A DNA stretch of 64,000 bases from Palsa-661 sp035535015 (GTDB lineage Bacteria; Actinomycetota; Acidimicrobiia; Acidimicrobiales; UBA8190): NCBI GenBank assembly GCA_035535015.1, contig DATLQU010000045.1, forward strand, positions 1 to 64,000. Direction: 5' to 3'. The position numbers and the translations under genes were made by a program. Shown piece by piece: positions 7,455 to 17,364 of the stretch; the stretch's first letter is position 1, and every line of letters starts with the position of its first letter. A model generated the notes under the pieces. The model searched no databases. It saw nothing but the letters and a program-made list of their open reading frames with translations, and was not told the DNA's origin.

Positions 7455-10088
7455 TCAGCTCCGGTCGGCGGCCGATCCGGCGGCCTGGTGCCGGGGGCGC
7501 CAGAAGGGCGGGATGTCCCGGGGCCGCCGCGGTTCGGCCAGCAGGTACCCCTGGTACAGGTCACACCCGAGCTGACGCGCCACATGGCGCTGTTGACGGT
7601 TCTCCACCCCCTCGGCGATCACCCGCAGTCCCAGACCGTGACCCAGGTCGGTGATGGCGGCGACGATCCGCTCGTCCTCGGTGTCGCTGCCGAGGCCCAT
7701 CACGAAGGAACGGTCGATCTTCAGGTAGCTGACGGGCAGGCGCTTCAGGTAGCTGAGCGATGAGTACCCGGTGCCGAAGTCGTCGATGGCCAGGCGGATC
7801 CCGAACTCCCGCAACTCGTTCAGCAGCCCGTGCAGCCGGACGTCATCGGACACGATGCCCGATTCGGTGATCTCGAGCATGAGCGCCCCGGGGGGCAGCC
7901 CACTTTTCTCCAGCGCACCGCGCACGGCCGGCAGCAACTGGGAACCGTCGAACTGGCGAGGCGACACGTTCACGGCCAGGAAGGAGTCGTTGGCTTCGGG
8001 GTACATGGTGCGCCAACGCGCCATCTGGGCGCAACCCGCCTCGAGGACCCACTGACCGAGGGCGATGATCAGCTCCGACTCTTCGGCCAGACCGACGAAT
8101 CGTCCCGGAAGCAGGAGCCCCCGGCGCGGGTGTTCCCACCGCACCAGAGCCTCGAGGCCGAGCACCCGGCCATTGGCCAGAGACGCCAGCGGCTGGTACT
8201 CGAGCCGCAACTCCCCGTTCTCCACGGCGGCGCGCAGGTCGTGCTCGAGCTCGAGACGGCTGCCCACCTCTTCGCGCAGCCCGGCGTCGAAGATGGCCAC
8301 CCGTCCCCGACCACGCGTCTTCGCCTGCAGCATGGCCATGTCGGCGTCCTGCAACACCTCCGACGCCTCGCGTCCCACGTCGGCCAGACGCACGAGCCCG
8401 ATGCTCGGAGTGACGGTGAGTGTCCGTCCCGTGCTCAGCTGCACGGGACGCGACAAGATCGACCGCAACTCTTCGGCCCGGTGAAGAGCGGCGTCGGTGT
8501 CGGGCACGCCGACCTCGAGGGCGGCGAACTCGTCGCCGTGGAGCCGGCTCAGGCTCACCGCCCGGGGCATGGCCGTCCGCAATCTCTGGGCCACCGCCCG
8601 TAGGACCTCGTCGCCCACGGCGTGACCGAGAGAGTCGTTCACCAACTTGAACCGGTCGAGATCGAAGAAGAACATCACGAGCCCGTCACGCTCGGAGTCC
8701 CTGACCTCGAGAGCCGCCTCCACGGCGGCCAGGAAGCCGCTCCGGTTGGCCAGCGAGGTGAGAGGGTCGTTGCGGGCTTCCCAGGCGAGCCGGTCCAACA
8801 GGATCTTGCGCTCGGTGATATCGGATACCGAGCACACCACGGCCCCGGCCATCGAATCCTCGGCGTCGTCGATCGGCCGGGAGCTCACCGACAGCCACTG
8901 CTCCTTGCCATCCTCGTCGCGCACACCGATCACCACGTCGGAGGAGCCTTCGTGGCGCGCCAACGCCACGGCCAGGGGAAGGTCGGCCGGGGCGAAAGGC
9001 TGCGTGTCGTTCTTCCGGGCCGGGCCGCCACCGGTGAAGATGAGGTCGCCCCGGCTGCCGTCGAGCCGGCTTCCGAGGATCCGGACGGCGGACTCGTTGG
9101 CCGCGGTCACCGCTCCTTCGCGGTCGATGACGATCACGCCCTCTTCGAGGGCCGCCACGGCGGCGGCGTAGCGTTGTTCGATCGCGGCGCGCGCCTGAGC
9201 TTCCTCCTCCGCCCGCTTGCGCTCCGAGACGTCGCGCAGGATCACCTGGAAGGCGGGCTTGCCGCCCCAGGTCGTGCGCACGCTCACGATGTCGACGACG
9301 AACTTCACGCCGTCGGGATGCACCATCGTCACCTCGGTGCCCTTCACGGTGTCGCCCGGTTCGTTCAACTGCGACAGCCGGGCGACGATGGGCCCGATGT
9401 CGGTGGGACTGATGAACAGCGTCATGGGCTTGCCCAGCGCCTCGGTCAAGACGTTCAGTCCGGCGAAGTGGAGCGCGGCGGGGTTGGCGTAGACGATGAT
9501 CCCTTCTTGGTGGACGATGATCCCGTCGGGTGAGTGCTCGACGAGGAGCTTGAGCCGCTCTCCCACGTCGGCCGTGACCCAGGGCACCGAGCCCGGGTCC
9601 TTCACGTCGGCCATGATCCCGAAGAAACCGCGGGACTCGGGCAGAAGCGTGGCCCGGACGAGGATCCGGTGGATCACCCCTCCGGGCTCCTCCATCTCCT
9701 GGATCAGCTCGTAGTTGTCCCACATCACGCCGGCCTTCACCGTCTCCACGATCGGGGCCAACAGCACGTCGCCGAGATCCTCCAGAGCCACCAGACGCCC
9801 GTCAGGACCGGGCGGCACCCGGTAACGACCCCCGGCCGGGGGGTTCTTGACCAGGGATTCGAAACGGGAGTGCCAGACCAGTCCCGGCCCCGGGGTGGTG
9901 AGCTCCCAGGTGGCCACGCCGGCCAGACCGGACAGAAGGGCCAGACGTTCGGGAGCCTCGTCGGATTCCGGCTCTGCGCTCGGCACCCGGCCATCCCCGG
10001 CGTCAGGGTACCCGGCGCCGTTCGACGCCCCGCGTTGTGGTGCCGTGGCGGGGGCGTTCTGAACCAAGCCCAGGCGCGCATCAGGCAT
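7455..10088 (-). CDS. PAS-GGDEF-EAL c-di-GMP turnover protein
   Basis: 877 residues, no membrane segment seen. A divergent sensory N-terminus (about 45-135), a PAS domain (about 140-270, ending VILRDVSERKRAEEE), a second PAS (about 290-415), GGDEF (about 430-590) and EAL (about 605-855). The diguanylate cyclase signature reads LHGDEF, with the first Gly replaced by His, so cyclase activity is uncertain. The phosphodiesterase side looks intact (GLEALVRW, DDFGTGYSSLSYLKRLP, KIDRSFV). By family it makes or breaks c-di-GMP, which commonly controls pili and attachment; pilT lies nearby. The ATG at 10088 has AGGTAGG upstream. Divergent from the ketosynthase gene. Confidence 0.93.
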   Translation of the reverse strand: MPDARLGLVQNAPATAPQRGASNGAGYPDAGDGRVPSAEPESDEAPERLALLSGLAGVATWELTTPGPGLVWHSRFESLVKNPPAGGRYRVPPGPDGRLVALEDLGDVLLAPIVETVKAGVMWDNYELIQEMEEPGGVIHRILVRATLLPESRGFFGIMADVKDPGSVPWVTADVGERLKLLVEHSPDGIIVHQEGIIVYANPAALHFAGLNVLTEALGKPMTLFISPTDIGPIVARLSQLNEPGDTVKGTEVTMVHPDGVKFVVDIVSVRTTWGGKPAFQVILRDVSERKRAEEEAQARAAIEQRYAAAVAALEEGVIVIDREGAVTAANESAVRILGSRLDGSRGDLIFTGGGPARKNDTQPFAPADLPLAVALARHEGSSDVVIGVRDEDGKEQWLSVSSRPIDDAEDSMAGAVVCSVSDITERKILLDRLAWEARNDPLTSLANRSGFLAAVEAALEVRDSERDGLVMFFFDLDRFKLVNDSLGHAVGDEVLRAVAQRLRTAMPRAVSLSRLHGDEFAALEVGVPDTDAALHRAEELRSILSRPVQLSTGRTLTVTPSIGLVRLADVGREASEVLQDADMAMLQAKTRGRGRVAIFDAGLREEVGSRLELEHDLRAAVENGELRLEYQPLASLANGRVLGLEALVRWEHPRRGLLLPGRFVGLAEESELIIALGQWVLEAGCAQMARWRTMYPEANDSFLAVNVSPRQFDGSQLLPAVRGALEKSGLPPGALMLEITESGIVSDDVRLHGLLNELREFGIRLAIDDFGTGYSSLSYLKRLPVSYLKIDRSFVMGLGSDTEDERIVAAITDLGHGLGLRVIAEGVENRQQRHVARQLGCDLYQGYLLAEPRRPRDIPPFWRPRHQAAGSAADRS

Positions 10089-10310
10089 GCCTACCTATCG
10101 GTGCGCCCCACCCCGATCTTTACCTCGGGACCGCTCAGGGCCACGATCCGCGCGGAAAGCCCGCACTTTGCGGCGAATTCTCGAATGACAAGGTTGTGAT
10201 TCAAAGGAAAAGGCCCTTGTACCGTGGCTCCACAGTCACGAAGACCGTTTTGCGTCTTTACGCCGCGCATCACAGCCCTTACTCTGGCTCCTGTTGCCAA
10301 TGTGGCTAGT

Positions 10311-10363
10311 GAGTCACAAACGGCCAATGAGTCACAAACGGCCAATGAGTCACAAACGGCCAA
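10311..10363 (+). repeat. 18-bp tandem repeat, three copies, upstream of ketosynthase gene
   Basis: The unit gagtcacaaacggccaat occurs at 10311-10328, 10329-10346 and 10347-10363 (the last base of the third copy differs). It ends 21 bases before the start at 10385. It is AT-richer than its surroundings and could be a repeated operator. The rest of the 10089-10384 intergenic region shows no gene. Confidence 0.9.
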
Positions 10364-10384
10364 AGGGCCAAGGGGGGTTGAGAG

Positions 10385-11593
10385 ATGTCTTCGGGACCGG
10401 CGAGGATGTTGGAAACGTCATTCCCCCCCCAACCCGTTTCGATCTGCGGCATCGGTGCGGTGAGCGGTTACGGCTGGGGCGAGAAGCTCCTCCGGGAGGG
10501 CCTCTACACGAGCGAATCGGCGGTCCGCTGCCGGAGCGGTTTCTCTCCCACCTTCGACGACGACTGGGGCTGGGTGGCCCTGATCGACGACGCCGGGAAC
10601 CCCGATGACGGGCCCAGCCGCATGATGCGGGCCGTGCGTCACGCCGGGCGCGAAGCGGTCCACAACGCCTTCGACCGGGGCTGGCGCCCGGGGGGCAACG
10701 TCGGACTGATCCACGGCGTCGTCCTCGGAGACGTCGACCACTGGGCCGAGTACCACCACCGCCACGGTGCCGGCACCACCCGACGTAACTGGCTCGAGCT
10801 CATGCCGTCCACGGTCTTGATGGGCTTCATGAAGGAATTCGACTTCCACGGTCCTTCGATGAACGTCACCGCCATGTGCGCCTCGGGCGTGGTGGGTCTC
10901 CTCACGGCCCGGATGTGGATCAACGCCGGCCTGGCCACCGACGTGGTCGTCATCGCCTCGGACGTCTCGGTCTCCCCCGAGAACGCCAAGTCCTTCGGAA
11001 ACCTCGGCGTCCTGCACATCGACGCGCCCCCCTGGGACGTCTGCCGACCCTTCCAGGAAGGCAGCCGGGGATTCAATCCCGGCGAGGCCTCGGTGGCCAT
11101 GGTCGTCTCCGGCCGACCCCGGGCGTCATACGGAACGGTCCTCGGCGGGGCCATGTCCTCCGACGGCTATCACCCCGTCTCCATCGCTCCTGACCTGCTC
11201 CAGGTCCGCCGGGCCTTCACCGGAGCTCTCGACGACGCCGGAGTCCTGGGCAGCGACATCGCCTACCTGAACGCCCACGGCACGGGGACGGCCCAGTGTG
11301 ACGGTACCGAGAGTGCGCTCTTCGACGAACTGCTCCCGAACGCCGAGGGCATCTTCTCCATGAAGCCGTTGGTGGGTCACACCCAGGGAGCCTCGGCCGC
11401 GATCGAGATCGTGGCCAGCCTCTACGGCTTCGAGACGGGCGTCATCCCCGCTCCTCGCCGGGTCTCGAAGGGCCATCCCAAGCTGCTCGACGGTCTGACG
11501 GCGGCCGCCGAGGGTCCCATCATGAAGTCGTCGCTCGGCATGGGCGGCCACAACGCCGTCGTCGTCCTCGAGGCACCCTCGGCATCGAGCTGA
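10385..11593 (+). CDS. Beta-ketoacyl-[ACP] synthase (FabF-like)
   Basis: Condensing enzyme of the thiolase fold that extends an acyl chain on acyl carrier protein. 402 residues, the usual length. The active-site triad is present: Cys165 in VTAMCASG, His298 in LNAHGTGT, His332 in KPLVGHTQGA; a glycine-rich C-terminus (SSLGMGGHNAVVVLE) matches the family. ATG with an AGGGGGG-containing leader. It stands alone, not in a fab operon, so a secondary-metabolite or specialised lipid role is possible. A carrier protein and AcpS lie 10 kb away on the other strand; a link is speculative. Confidence 0.88.
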   Translation: MSSGPARMLETSFPPQPVSICGIGAVSGYGWGEKLLREGLYTSESAVRCRSGFSPTFDDDWGWVALIDDAGNPDDGPSRMMRAVRHAGREAVHNAFDRGWRPGGNVGLIHGVVLGDVDHWAEYHHRHGAGTTRRNWLELMPSTVLMGFMKEFDFHGPSMNVTAMCASGVVGLLTARMWINAGLATDVVVIASDVSVSPENAKSFGNLGVLHIDAPPWDVCRPFQEGSRGFNPGEASVAMVVSGRPRASYGTVLGGAMSSDGYHPVSIAPDLLQVRRAFTGALDDAGVLGSDIAYLNAHGTGTAQCDGTESALFDELLPNAEGIFSMKPLVGHTQGASAAIEIVASLYGFETGVIPAPRRVSKGHPKLLDGLTAAAEGPIMKSSLGMGGHNAVVVLEAPSASS

Positions 11594-11665
11594 CCGGCGC
11601 ACCGAAGCCCGTCTGCCGAACCCGTCGCCTCCGACCAGCGTCGCCGCCAGTTAGGGTCATCGGCC

Positions 11666-12124
11666 ATGGACATCGGCGATCTGGTTCCCGACTTCGAGTT
11701 GGCCGACGAGACGGGCACCGTCCGCAAACTGAGCGACCTGCTCACCGCAGGTCCCGTGACCCTGTTCTTCTACCCGGGCGCCATGACCTACGGCTGCACC
11801 AAGGAAAGCTGCCACTTCCGCGACCTGAAGAAGGAGTTCGAGCAGGCCGGCGGCCAGCGGGTCGGCATCTCGGCCGACACGGTCGAGAAGCAGAAGGAAT
11901 TCTCCGACACGTACAACTTCGACTTCCCCCTCCTCTCGGACCCCGATCGCCAGGTGGCCCAGATCTTCGGGGTCAAGCGCAGCGGCGGTCTCGTCCCCGT
12001 CAAGCGCAACACCTTCGTCATCGACACCGACCGGTTGGTCATCGGCGTCATCAAGAGCGAATTGAGCATGCAGAAGCACGCCGACCGCGCCCTCGACATC
12101 CTGCGCCGGCGCTCGACCGTGTAG
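11666..12124 (+). CDS. Thioredoxin-dependent peroxiredoxin (BCP/PrxQ type)
   Basis: 152 residues. Reduces hydrogen peroxide and organic hydroperoxides. Peroxidatic Cys44 and resolving Cys49 lie in YGCTKESCHFRDL, the five-residue spacing typical of alpha-type PrxQ/BCP proteins. The preceding FFYPGAMT matches the conserved F(Y/F)P...T loop. No signal peptide, so cytosolic. It stands alone between the ketosynthase and the secreted propeller genes. Confidence 0.93.
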   Translation: MDIGDLVPDFELADETGTVRKLSDLLTAGPVTLFFYPGAMTYGCTKESCHFRDLKKEFEQAGGQRVGISADTVEKQKEFSDTYNFDFPLLSDPDRQVAQIFGVKRSGGLVPVKRNTFVIDTDRLVIGVIKSELSMQKHADRALDILRRRSTV

Positions 12125-12203
12125 CGGCCTTTTCCTCTGGACCGCCCCAGTAGGATCGGGAGCTGCCGGCCGCAACTGGGCGGGCACGAGCGGAGGGAAC
12201 TAG

Positions 12204-14834
12204 ATGAATCGGCGACGTTCACGCCGTGCCGTCGTGGCCGTGACCGCCCTGATCGTGGTCACCAGCGGGATCGTGGCCACCGGCGCCCTGGCCGGTTCCC
12301 CGCCCAACGTGATCACCGGCGCCTACGACAACCTCCGCTCGGGCTGGGATCCGAACGAGCCGAACCTCTCGCCCTCCGACGTCCAGTCGGCGTCTTTCGG
12401 CCAGGTCTTCACCCGGCAGCTGAAAGGATCGGTCTACGCCCAACCGCTGGTGGTGAACGGCACGGTCATCGTCACCACCGAGAAGGCCCGGGCCTACGGC
12501 CTGAACGCCACCACGGGCAAGGTGCAGTGGAGGCGCCACTTCGGCAAGCCCCTTTTGTCCTCCACCATCTCCTGCGGGGACCTCACCCCTGACCTCGGCT
12601 CCACCTCGACCCCCGTCGTCGACCCGTCGACGGACACCATCTACATGACGGTCCGGCTCCAGAAGGGCAAGGGGGCGGCGAACAACCACACCTGGATGGA
12701 GGCCATATCGGCCGCCACCGGCAAGAACAGGCCGGGATTCCCGGTCGAGATCTCCGGCACCCCCGACAACACCCCGGGTGTCCCCTTCGCCGGGGCCAGC
12801 CAGCTGCAACGTCCGGCGCTGCTGCTCCTCGGAGGTGTCGTCTACGCGGCCTTCTCGAGCGACTGCGACAACCCCACCTACCGGGGCATCGTCGTCGGGG
12901 TCTCCACCACCACCCACTCCGTCACCACCATGTGGAGCGACGAGGCCGGAGCCGGAACGAGCCCCAATTCCCAGGCCGGCATCTGGCAGTCGGGTGGCGG
13001 GATCGTCTCCGACGGGCCCAACCGGATCTTCGTCACCACCGGCAACGGCATCGCCCCACCGCCTTCGGCCGGCACCGATCCCCCGCCGACGCTCTCGGAA
13101 TCGGTGGTCGCCCTCACCATCGGCAGCAACGGCAAGCTCACCCCCACCGACTACTTCGCCCCCTCCAACGCCCCCACCTTGGACCAGAACGACCAGGACT
13201 TCGGCTCCGGAGGACCGATCGCGCTGCCATCTGCGTATTTCGGAACGAGCTCCGATCCGAACCTGCTCATCCAGGACGGAAAGGACGGCCGGATCTATCT
13301 CCTCGACCGCGACAACCTGGGGGGCCGCTCCCAGGGTCCCGGCGGCACCGACGATCCCCTCCAGCTCATCGGTCCCTTCAACGGCCTCTGGGGCCACCCC
13401 GCTGTCTACGGGGGTGAGGGGGGTTGGGTCTATATCGCCGAGTCGACGGGTGGTGGGGTGCTCCGCGCCCTCAGCTACGGCGTCACCAGCGGTGGCGTCC
13501 CCCAGTTCACCTCGGCGGGCACGAGCACCGGGGCCCTCGGCTACTCGTCGGGATCGCCGACGGTGACGAGCAACGGCACCACCGCCGGTAGCGCCGTCGT
13601 CTGGCTCGTCTACGCCGGCGGCACCTCGGGGGCAGGCGCCCAGCTGCGCGCCTACGGAGCCATCCCGAGCGGAGGCACCCTGCCGTTGCTGTGGTCGGCA
13701 CCCATCGGCACGGCGTCCAAGTTCTCCGACGTCACCGCCGCCAACGGCATGGTCTACGTCGGCACCCGCACCGGCCTCGTCTACGCCTTCGGCACCAAGT
13801 CGAACGCACCGCTCCAGGCCGCACCCGTCGACTTCGGCCGCGTCCCGGTCGGCACCGCCAAGACCGAGAACGTCACGGTCACCGCCACCCGCTCGACCGC
13901 CATCACCGGGGTCACCTCCCCCGTCGGCGTCCAGAACGTGAGCGGACTGTCGGGTCGTATCCCGGCGAACACGGGTGCTGGATTCCAGGGGTCGACGGGC
14001 GCCTCCGGCACCGCCCCCCTCGACCCGCAAACCCCGGAGTTCAGCGTCCGGGTCCCGAGACACCGCCACCCCCTGGCGCCGGGCCAGAGCCTCACCATCC
14101 CGGTCACCTTCACCCCGCGCTCCGCCGGCACCGTGGTGGCCGACATCACCGTCACCAGCACCACGGGATCGCGGACCCTGGCCCTCACCGGCTACGGCAC
14201 CGCTCCCGGTCTCATCCTGTCGGCCCCGCCCGTCTCGTTCGGCGTCCTCGACACCGGGGCGGGCGGCAAGACCCTCACCTTCACCGTGGCCAATTCCTGG
14301 GATCGACCCGAGACCATCACGGCGGTCACGTCGGCCACCGCCCCCTTCACCGTCACCGGCCTGCCCCACCTCGGCACCGTCCTCGAGCCCCAGCAGGCGG
14401 TCACGGTGTCCGTCGCCTACGACCCGACGGCCCCGGGGACCGACGATCAGTTCATCACCGTCACCTCCGACCACGGTGCGGTGTCCGAACCGCTCACCGG
14501 AGCGGCCGTAACGGGCACCGCCGTTCTGGCGTTGACCCCCAGTGTTCTCAATTTCGGATCCGTCCCCGTCGGCCGGTCGGTGACGCTCACCTTCCACATC
14601 GACAACACCGGCAACATCCCCCTCACCATTTCGCGAGCGGCGGCACCCTCGGGCGTCTTCTCGGCCGACCGGCCTCTGCCCGAAGGCATCACCTTGGATC
14701 CCGACACCGGGGTCAGCCAGGCCGTCACCTTCACACCCACCGCGTCAGGCTCCTTCTCGGGTCGTTACACCTTCGGTGCGGAGAACGGACACGGGACTCT
14801 CGCGGTCACCTTCAGCGGGGTCGGCACCCCGTAA
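12204..14834 (+). CDS. Secreted PQQ-propeller protein with ASH-type repeats
   Basis: 876 residues. ATG preceded by GGAGGG. An N-terminal signal peptide (MNRRRSRRAVV, hydrophobic core, ATGALAGS) is followed by a pyrrolo-quinoline-quinone-like beta-propeller (about 30-530; blades such as VYVGTRTGLVYAFG and INLLDRD-like IYLLDRDNLGG). Three Ig-like ASH/choice-of-anchor-D repeats follow, at about 540-670, 671-775 and 776-876, each opening like VDFGRVPVGT, VSFGVLDTGA and LNFGSVPVGR. There is no sorting signal or membrane anchor at the C-terminus. The ligand and the question of whether the propeller binds any cofactor cannot be read from sequence. Confidence 0.85.
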   Translation: MNRRRSRRAVVAVTALIVVTSGIVATGALAGSPPNVITGAYDNLRSGWDPNEPNLSPSDVQSASFGQVFTRQLKGSVYAQPLVVNGTVIVTTEKARAYGLNATTGKVQWRRHFGKPLLSSTISCGDLTPDLGSTSTPVVDPSTDTIYMTVRLQKGKGAANNHTWMEAISAATGKNRPGFPVEISGTPDNTPGVPFAGASQLQRPALLLLGGVVYAAFSSDCDNPTYRGIVVGVSTTTHSVTTMWSDEAGAGTSPNSQAGIWQSGGGIVSDGPNRIFVTTGNGIAPPPSAGTDPPPTLSESVVALTIGSNGKLTPTDYFAPSNAPTLDQNDQDFGSGGPIALPSAYFGTSSDPNLLIQDGKDGRIYLLDRDNLGGRSQGPGGTDDPLQLIGPFNGLWGHPAVYGGEGGWVYIAESTGGGVLRALSYGVTSGGVPQFTSAGTSTGALGYSSGSPTVTSNGTTAGSAVVWLVYAGGTSGAGAQLRAYGAIPSGGTLPLLWSAPIGTASKFSDVTAANGMVYVGTRTGLVYAFGTKSNAPLQAAPVDFGRVPVGTAKTENVTVTATRSTAITGVTSPVGVQNVSGLSGRIPANTGAGFQGSTGASGTAPLDPQTPEFSVRVPRHRHPLAPGQSLTIPVTFTPRSAGTVVADITVTSTTGSRTLALTGYGTAPGLILSAPPVSFGVLDTGAGGKTLTFTVANSWDRPETITAVTSATAPFTVTGLPHLGTVLEPQQAVTVSVAYDPTAPGTDDQFITVTSDHGAVSEPLTGAAVTGTAVLALTPSVLNFGSVPVGRSVTLTFHIDNTGNIPLTISRAAAPSGVFSADRPLPEGITLDPDTGVSQAVTFTPTASGSFSGRYTFGAENGHGTLAVTFSGVGTP

Positions 14835-14960
14835 ACGTCGGTCGGCGACCCGGGTCGAGACCTTCGGGAGCCCTGTTGTCTCCCGGGTACGGTTGTGCTG
14901 GACTTCACCTGTGAGTGGGGCCCACTCAAGGTGGGCCATCTCTCCGAGGAGATCGTGTCA

Positions 14961-15800
14961 ATGGCGGGCGACGGGAACCGGGCGGAAACAAAAGTCGCGC
15001 TCCGACTGACTGTCGGTCTGCTGATCGCCGCCACCAGTTTCATCGGCTTGGCACCGTCGGCCTTCGCCGACGCCCATTCCGGACCGCTGATCGCCCCGCG
15101 CACCGCCACCTTCGTCATTCCACCCAAGGCGCAGCCGGGAACGGTCTGGGTCCTGAGCGTCTGGCGTAAGGCCCAACTCTTGGGCTCGGACACGGGCAAC
15201 TCGGGGGTTCTCCAGGTGACGGTGCCGCGTTCGGTGCACGGCCTCCTCCAGGCCGACGTCCGACGCGATGGTCGCTGGTACTCCGGTGCCCGCCACCTGT
15301 TGCCGGGCAGTCACGGACATGGCGGGGGCGGTTCCGGCGGTCACGGGGGCGGGAACGGCGGCGGTGGCACAGGCGGTGGCACAGGCGGCGGCACGGGAAC
15401 CGGCGGCCGCACGGGAACCGGCGGCGGCAGCGGAACCGGCGGCGGCACGGGCACAGGCGGCGGCAGCGGAACCGGCGGCGGCACGGGCACCGGCGGCGGC
15501 ACGGGCACCGGCGGCTCCGGGGGTTCGGGCACCGGCGGCTCGGGTGGCGCCGGGCCCACGGCCACCGGACGCGGCGGCTCGTCGGACCCCGGCACCAGCA
15601 CCGGCTCGGCCGGCACGCCGTCCGCCCCCTTCCCTCACGTCCTCACCCGGGGGGCCGGATCGACCAAGCCCGCCTCGGGATCGGCCCTCGCCTTCACCGG
15701 CCTCGACGGCGCCTTCTGGACGACCGCCGCCTCCGGCCTCGGTCTCTTCGCCCTGGGTGGCATGCTCCTCATCCGCCGCCGGAGGGTGGCCCGAAACTAA
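14961..15800 (+). CDS. Cell-wall-anchored Gly/Thr-rich surface protein with LAFTG sorting signal
   Basis: About 279 residues from ATG 14961 (GGAG ten bases upstream; GTG 14955 and a GTG at 14895 are in frame). A signal peptide ends near SAFADAHSG. A ~75-residue domain is followed by a long low-complexity tract built from GTGGG/GSGTGGG units (about 15325-15560), then the sorting signal LAFTG, a hydrophobic helix and the basic tail RRRRVARN. LAxTG is the motif of class E sortases in high-G+C Gram-positives, and a sortase gene lies at 5946. The stop overlaps the convergent gene at 15797 by three bases. Confidence 0.85.
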   Translation: MAGDGNRAETKVALRLTVGLLIAATSFIGLAPSAFADAHSGPLIAPRTATFVIPPKAQPGTVWVLSVWRKAQLLGSDTGNSGVLQVTVPRSVHGLLQADVRRDGRWYSGARHLLPGSHGHGGGGSGGHGGGNGGGGTGGGTGGGTGTGGRTGTGGGSGTGGGTGTGGGSGTGGGTGTGGGTGTGGSGGSGTGGSGGAGPTATGRGGSSDPGTSTGSAGTPSAPFPHVLTRGAGSTKPASGSALAFTGLDGAFWTTAASGLGLFALGGMLLIRRRRVARN

Positions 15801-16270
15801 AAGCTGACCGGTCCGCCGGCGTGCACGATCAGCGAGTACGCGGTGATCTCGTGGAAGTTGCACGTTCCGTTGGCATTGCGCGCCGTCTCGATCGTTCCCC
15901 TGATGTGGGCCGTCCCGCTGGCCTTGATCTTGGCGTAGACGCCGAACCCGCCGTTGATCGTGTACGTACCGCTCCCGCCCTGGTGGCCGGTGTAGATCTT
16001 CTGGTCGAACCGGAACGTCCCCTTGACATGGCCATGGTGGATCTTGAAACCGCCGGCGGCGAACACGGCATCGTCGGTGGTGTGACCCTGGTAGTCCGTC
16101 CCGCCGGCCGTGAACGCACCCGAGGCGAAGATCGACCCCGGCCCGGTCTGCGAGTCGAAGACCAAGGTGAAGTGTTCGGTCCCCCCCGAACCGGCGAACG
16201 CCGCCACCGGAGTGGCCACCGACATCACCGCCCCGAGCAGAACCGCTCCCACCACATGCTTTGCCCCCAT
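15797..16270 (-). CDS. Small secreted protein of unknown function
   Basis: 157 residues from ATG 16270, chosen because GGGGGAGGAC sits just upstream and a clean signal peptide follows (MGAKHVVGAVLLGAVMS, cleavage near AAFAGSGG). The frame is open to 16330. The mature part is rich in Gly/Thr/Phe with repeating beta-strand-like stretches, resembling small beta-barrel or allene-oxide-cyclase-like secreted proteins; the family is not certain. Convergent with the LAFTG surface protein. Confidence 0.7.
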   Translation of the reverse strand: MGAKHVVGAVLLGAVMSVATPVAAFAGSGGTEHFTLVFDSQTGPGSIFASGAFTAGGTDYQGHTTDDAVFAAGGFKIHHGHVKGTFRFDQKIYTGHQGGSGTYTINGGFGVYAKIKASGTAHIRGTIETARNANGTCNFHEITAYSLIVHAGGPVSF

Positions 16271-16407
16271 CGGACGTCCTCCCCCCGACGGGTCACCACG
16301 CCGTCGGGTCTGCGAGCCGCCGCGACGCACTGAAGGGGCCCATTCTTGTCAGCGCCACGCCGCCGGTCAGGGATCCCGCAGCGAACCGGACCGGTCGGCA
16401 CCGGGGC

Positions 16408-17364
16408 TCAGTGCCCGATGTGGTCGGCCGGGATGGTCCCCAGCTTTCCCTTCTCGTAATCCTCGAAGGCCTGGACGATCTCGGCCCGGGTGTTCATCAC
16501 GAAGGGCCCGTAGGCGGCCACCGGCTCCCGGATGGGCTGGCCCCCGAGCACCAGGATGTCCAGCTCACCGGCCGGGCCCTCCTGCCTGTCGTCGGCCGTC
16601 ACCACCAGGCTCTCCCCCCCGCCGAAGACGACCATCTGCCCGGTCGACACCGCCGCCTCTGAGGATCCGACCCTCCCGTTGCCGCCCAGCACGTAGACCA
16701 GGGCATTGAACTCCTGCGGCCAGGGCAGCACCAGCCGCCCGCCGGCGCCGACCGTGGCATGCACCATGGCCATCGGCGTATGGGTGGCCCCCGGACCCCC
16801 GTGCCCGTCCACCTGGCCGGCGATCACCCGCACCAGAGCGCCCCCGTCGGCCGACGACACCAGGACCACCTCATTGCTCCGGATGTCCTGATAGCGCGGC
16901 GGCACCCACTTGTCGGCCGCCGGCAGGTTCACCCACAGCTGGATCCCGTGGAACAGCCCGCCGCTCATCACCAGGGCCTCGGGTGGGGCTTCGATGTGCA
17001 GGATCCCGGCCCCGGCCGTCATCCACTGCGTATCCCCGTTCGTGATCAGCCCGCCCCCGCCTGCCGAGTCCTGGTGCTGGAAGGTCCCGTCGATCATGTA
17101 GGTCACCGTCTCGAAGCCCCGGTGGGGATGCCAGGCCGTCCCCTTGGGCTCACCCGGCGCGTAGTCCACCTCGCCCATCTGGTCCATATGCACGAAGGGA
17201 TCGAGTAGGGCCAGGTCGACCCCGGCGAAGGCCCGCCGCACGGGGAACCCCTCCCCCTCGAATCCGCTCGGCGCCGTCGTCAGCGACAGCACGGCTCGCT
17301 CGATCCCTCCGGGCCTCGACAGCTTGGGCAGAGAGCTGATGTCCTCGACGGTCACGGCCGGCAT
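16408..17364 (-). CDS. Pirin family bicupin
   Basis: 318 residues, two cupin halves. The N-terminal cupin holds the metal-binding set: HPHRGFETVTY supplies two His, a third His comes from FQHQDS and an acidic ligand from GILHIEAPPE. The C-terminal cupin (from about 190, pirin_C) is followed by GQPIREPVAAYGPFVMNT, a conserved pirin signature. Bacterial pirins are iron-dependent quercetinases or redox modulators. ATG start. Next gene on the same strand is the S51 peptidase. Confidence 0.92.
   Translation of the reverse strand: MPAVTVEDISSLPKLSRPGGIERAVLSLTTAPSGFEGEGFPVRRAFAGVDLALLDPFVHMDQMGEVDYAPGEPKGTAWHPHRGFETVTYMIDGTFQHQDSAGGGGLITNGDTQWMTAGAGILHIEAPPEALVMSGGLFHGIQLWVNLPAADKWVPPRYQDIRSNEVVLVSSADGGALVRVIAGQVDGHGGPGATHTPMAMVHATVGAGGRLVLPWPQEFNALVYVLGGNGRVGSSEAAVSTGQMVVFGGGESLVVTADDRQEGPAGELDILVLGGQPIREPVAAYGPFVMNTRAEIVQAFEDYEKGKLGTIPADHIGH

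Noticed and set aside
12219..14597. 792-codon open frame on the - strand
   Set aside because: Antisense shadow of the secreted propeller gene; Gly/Arg/Asp-rich, no motif, typical of very GC-rich DNA.
15325..15560. Repetitive Gly/Thr-coding tract considered as a CRISPR or minisatellite locus
   Set aside because: No spacer-repeat structure; it is the in-frame low-complexity region of the LAFTG surface protein.
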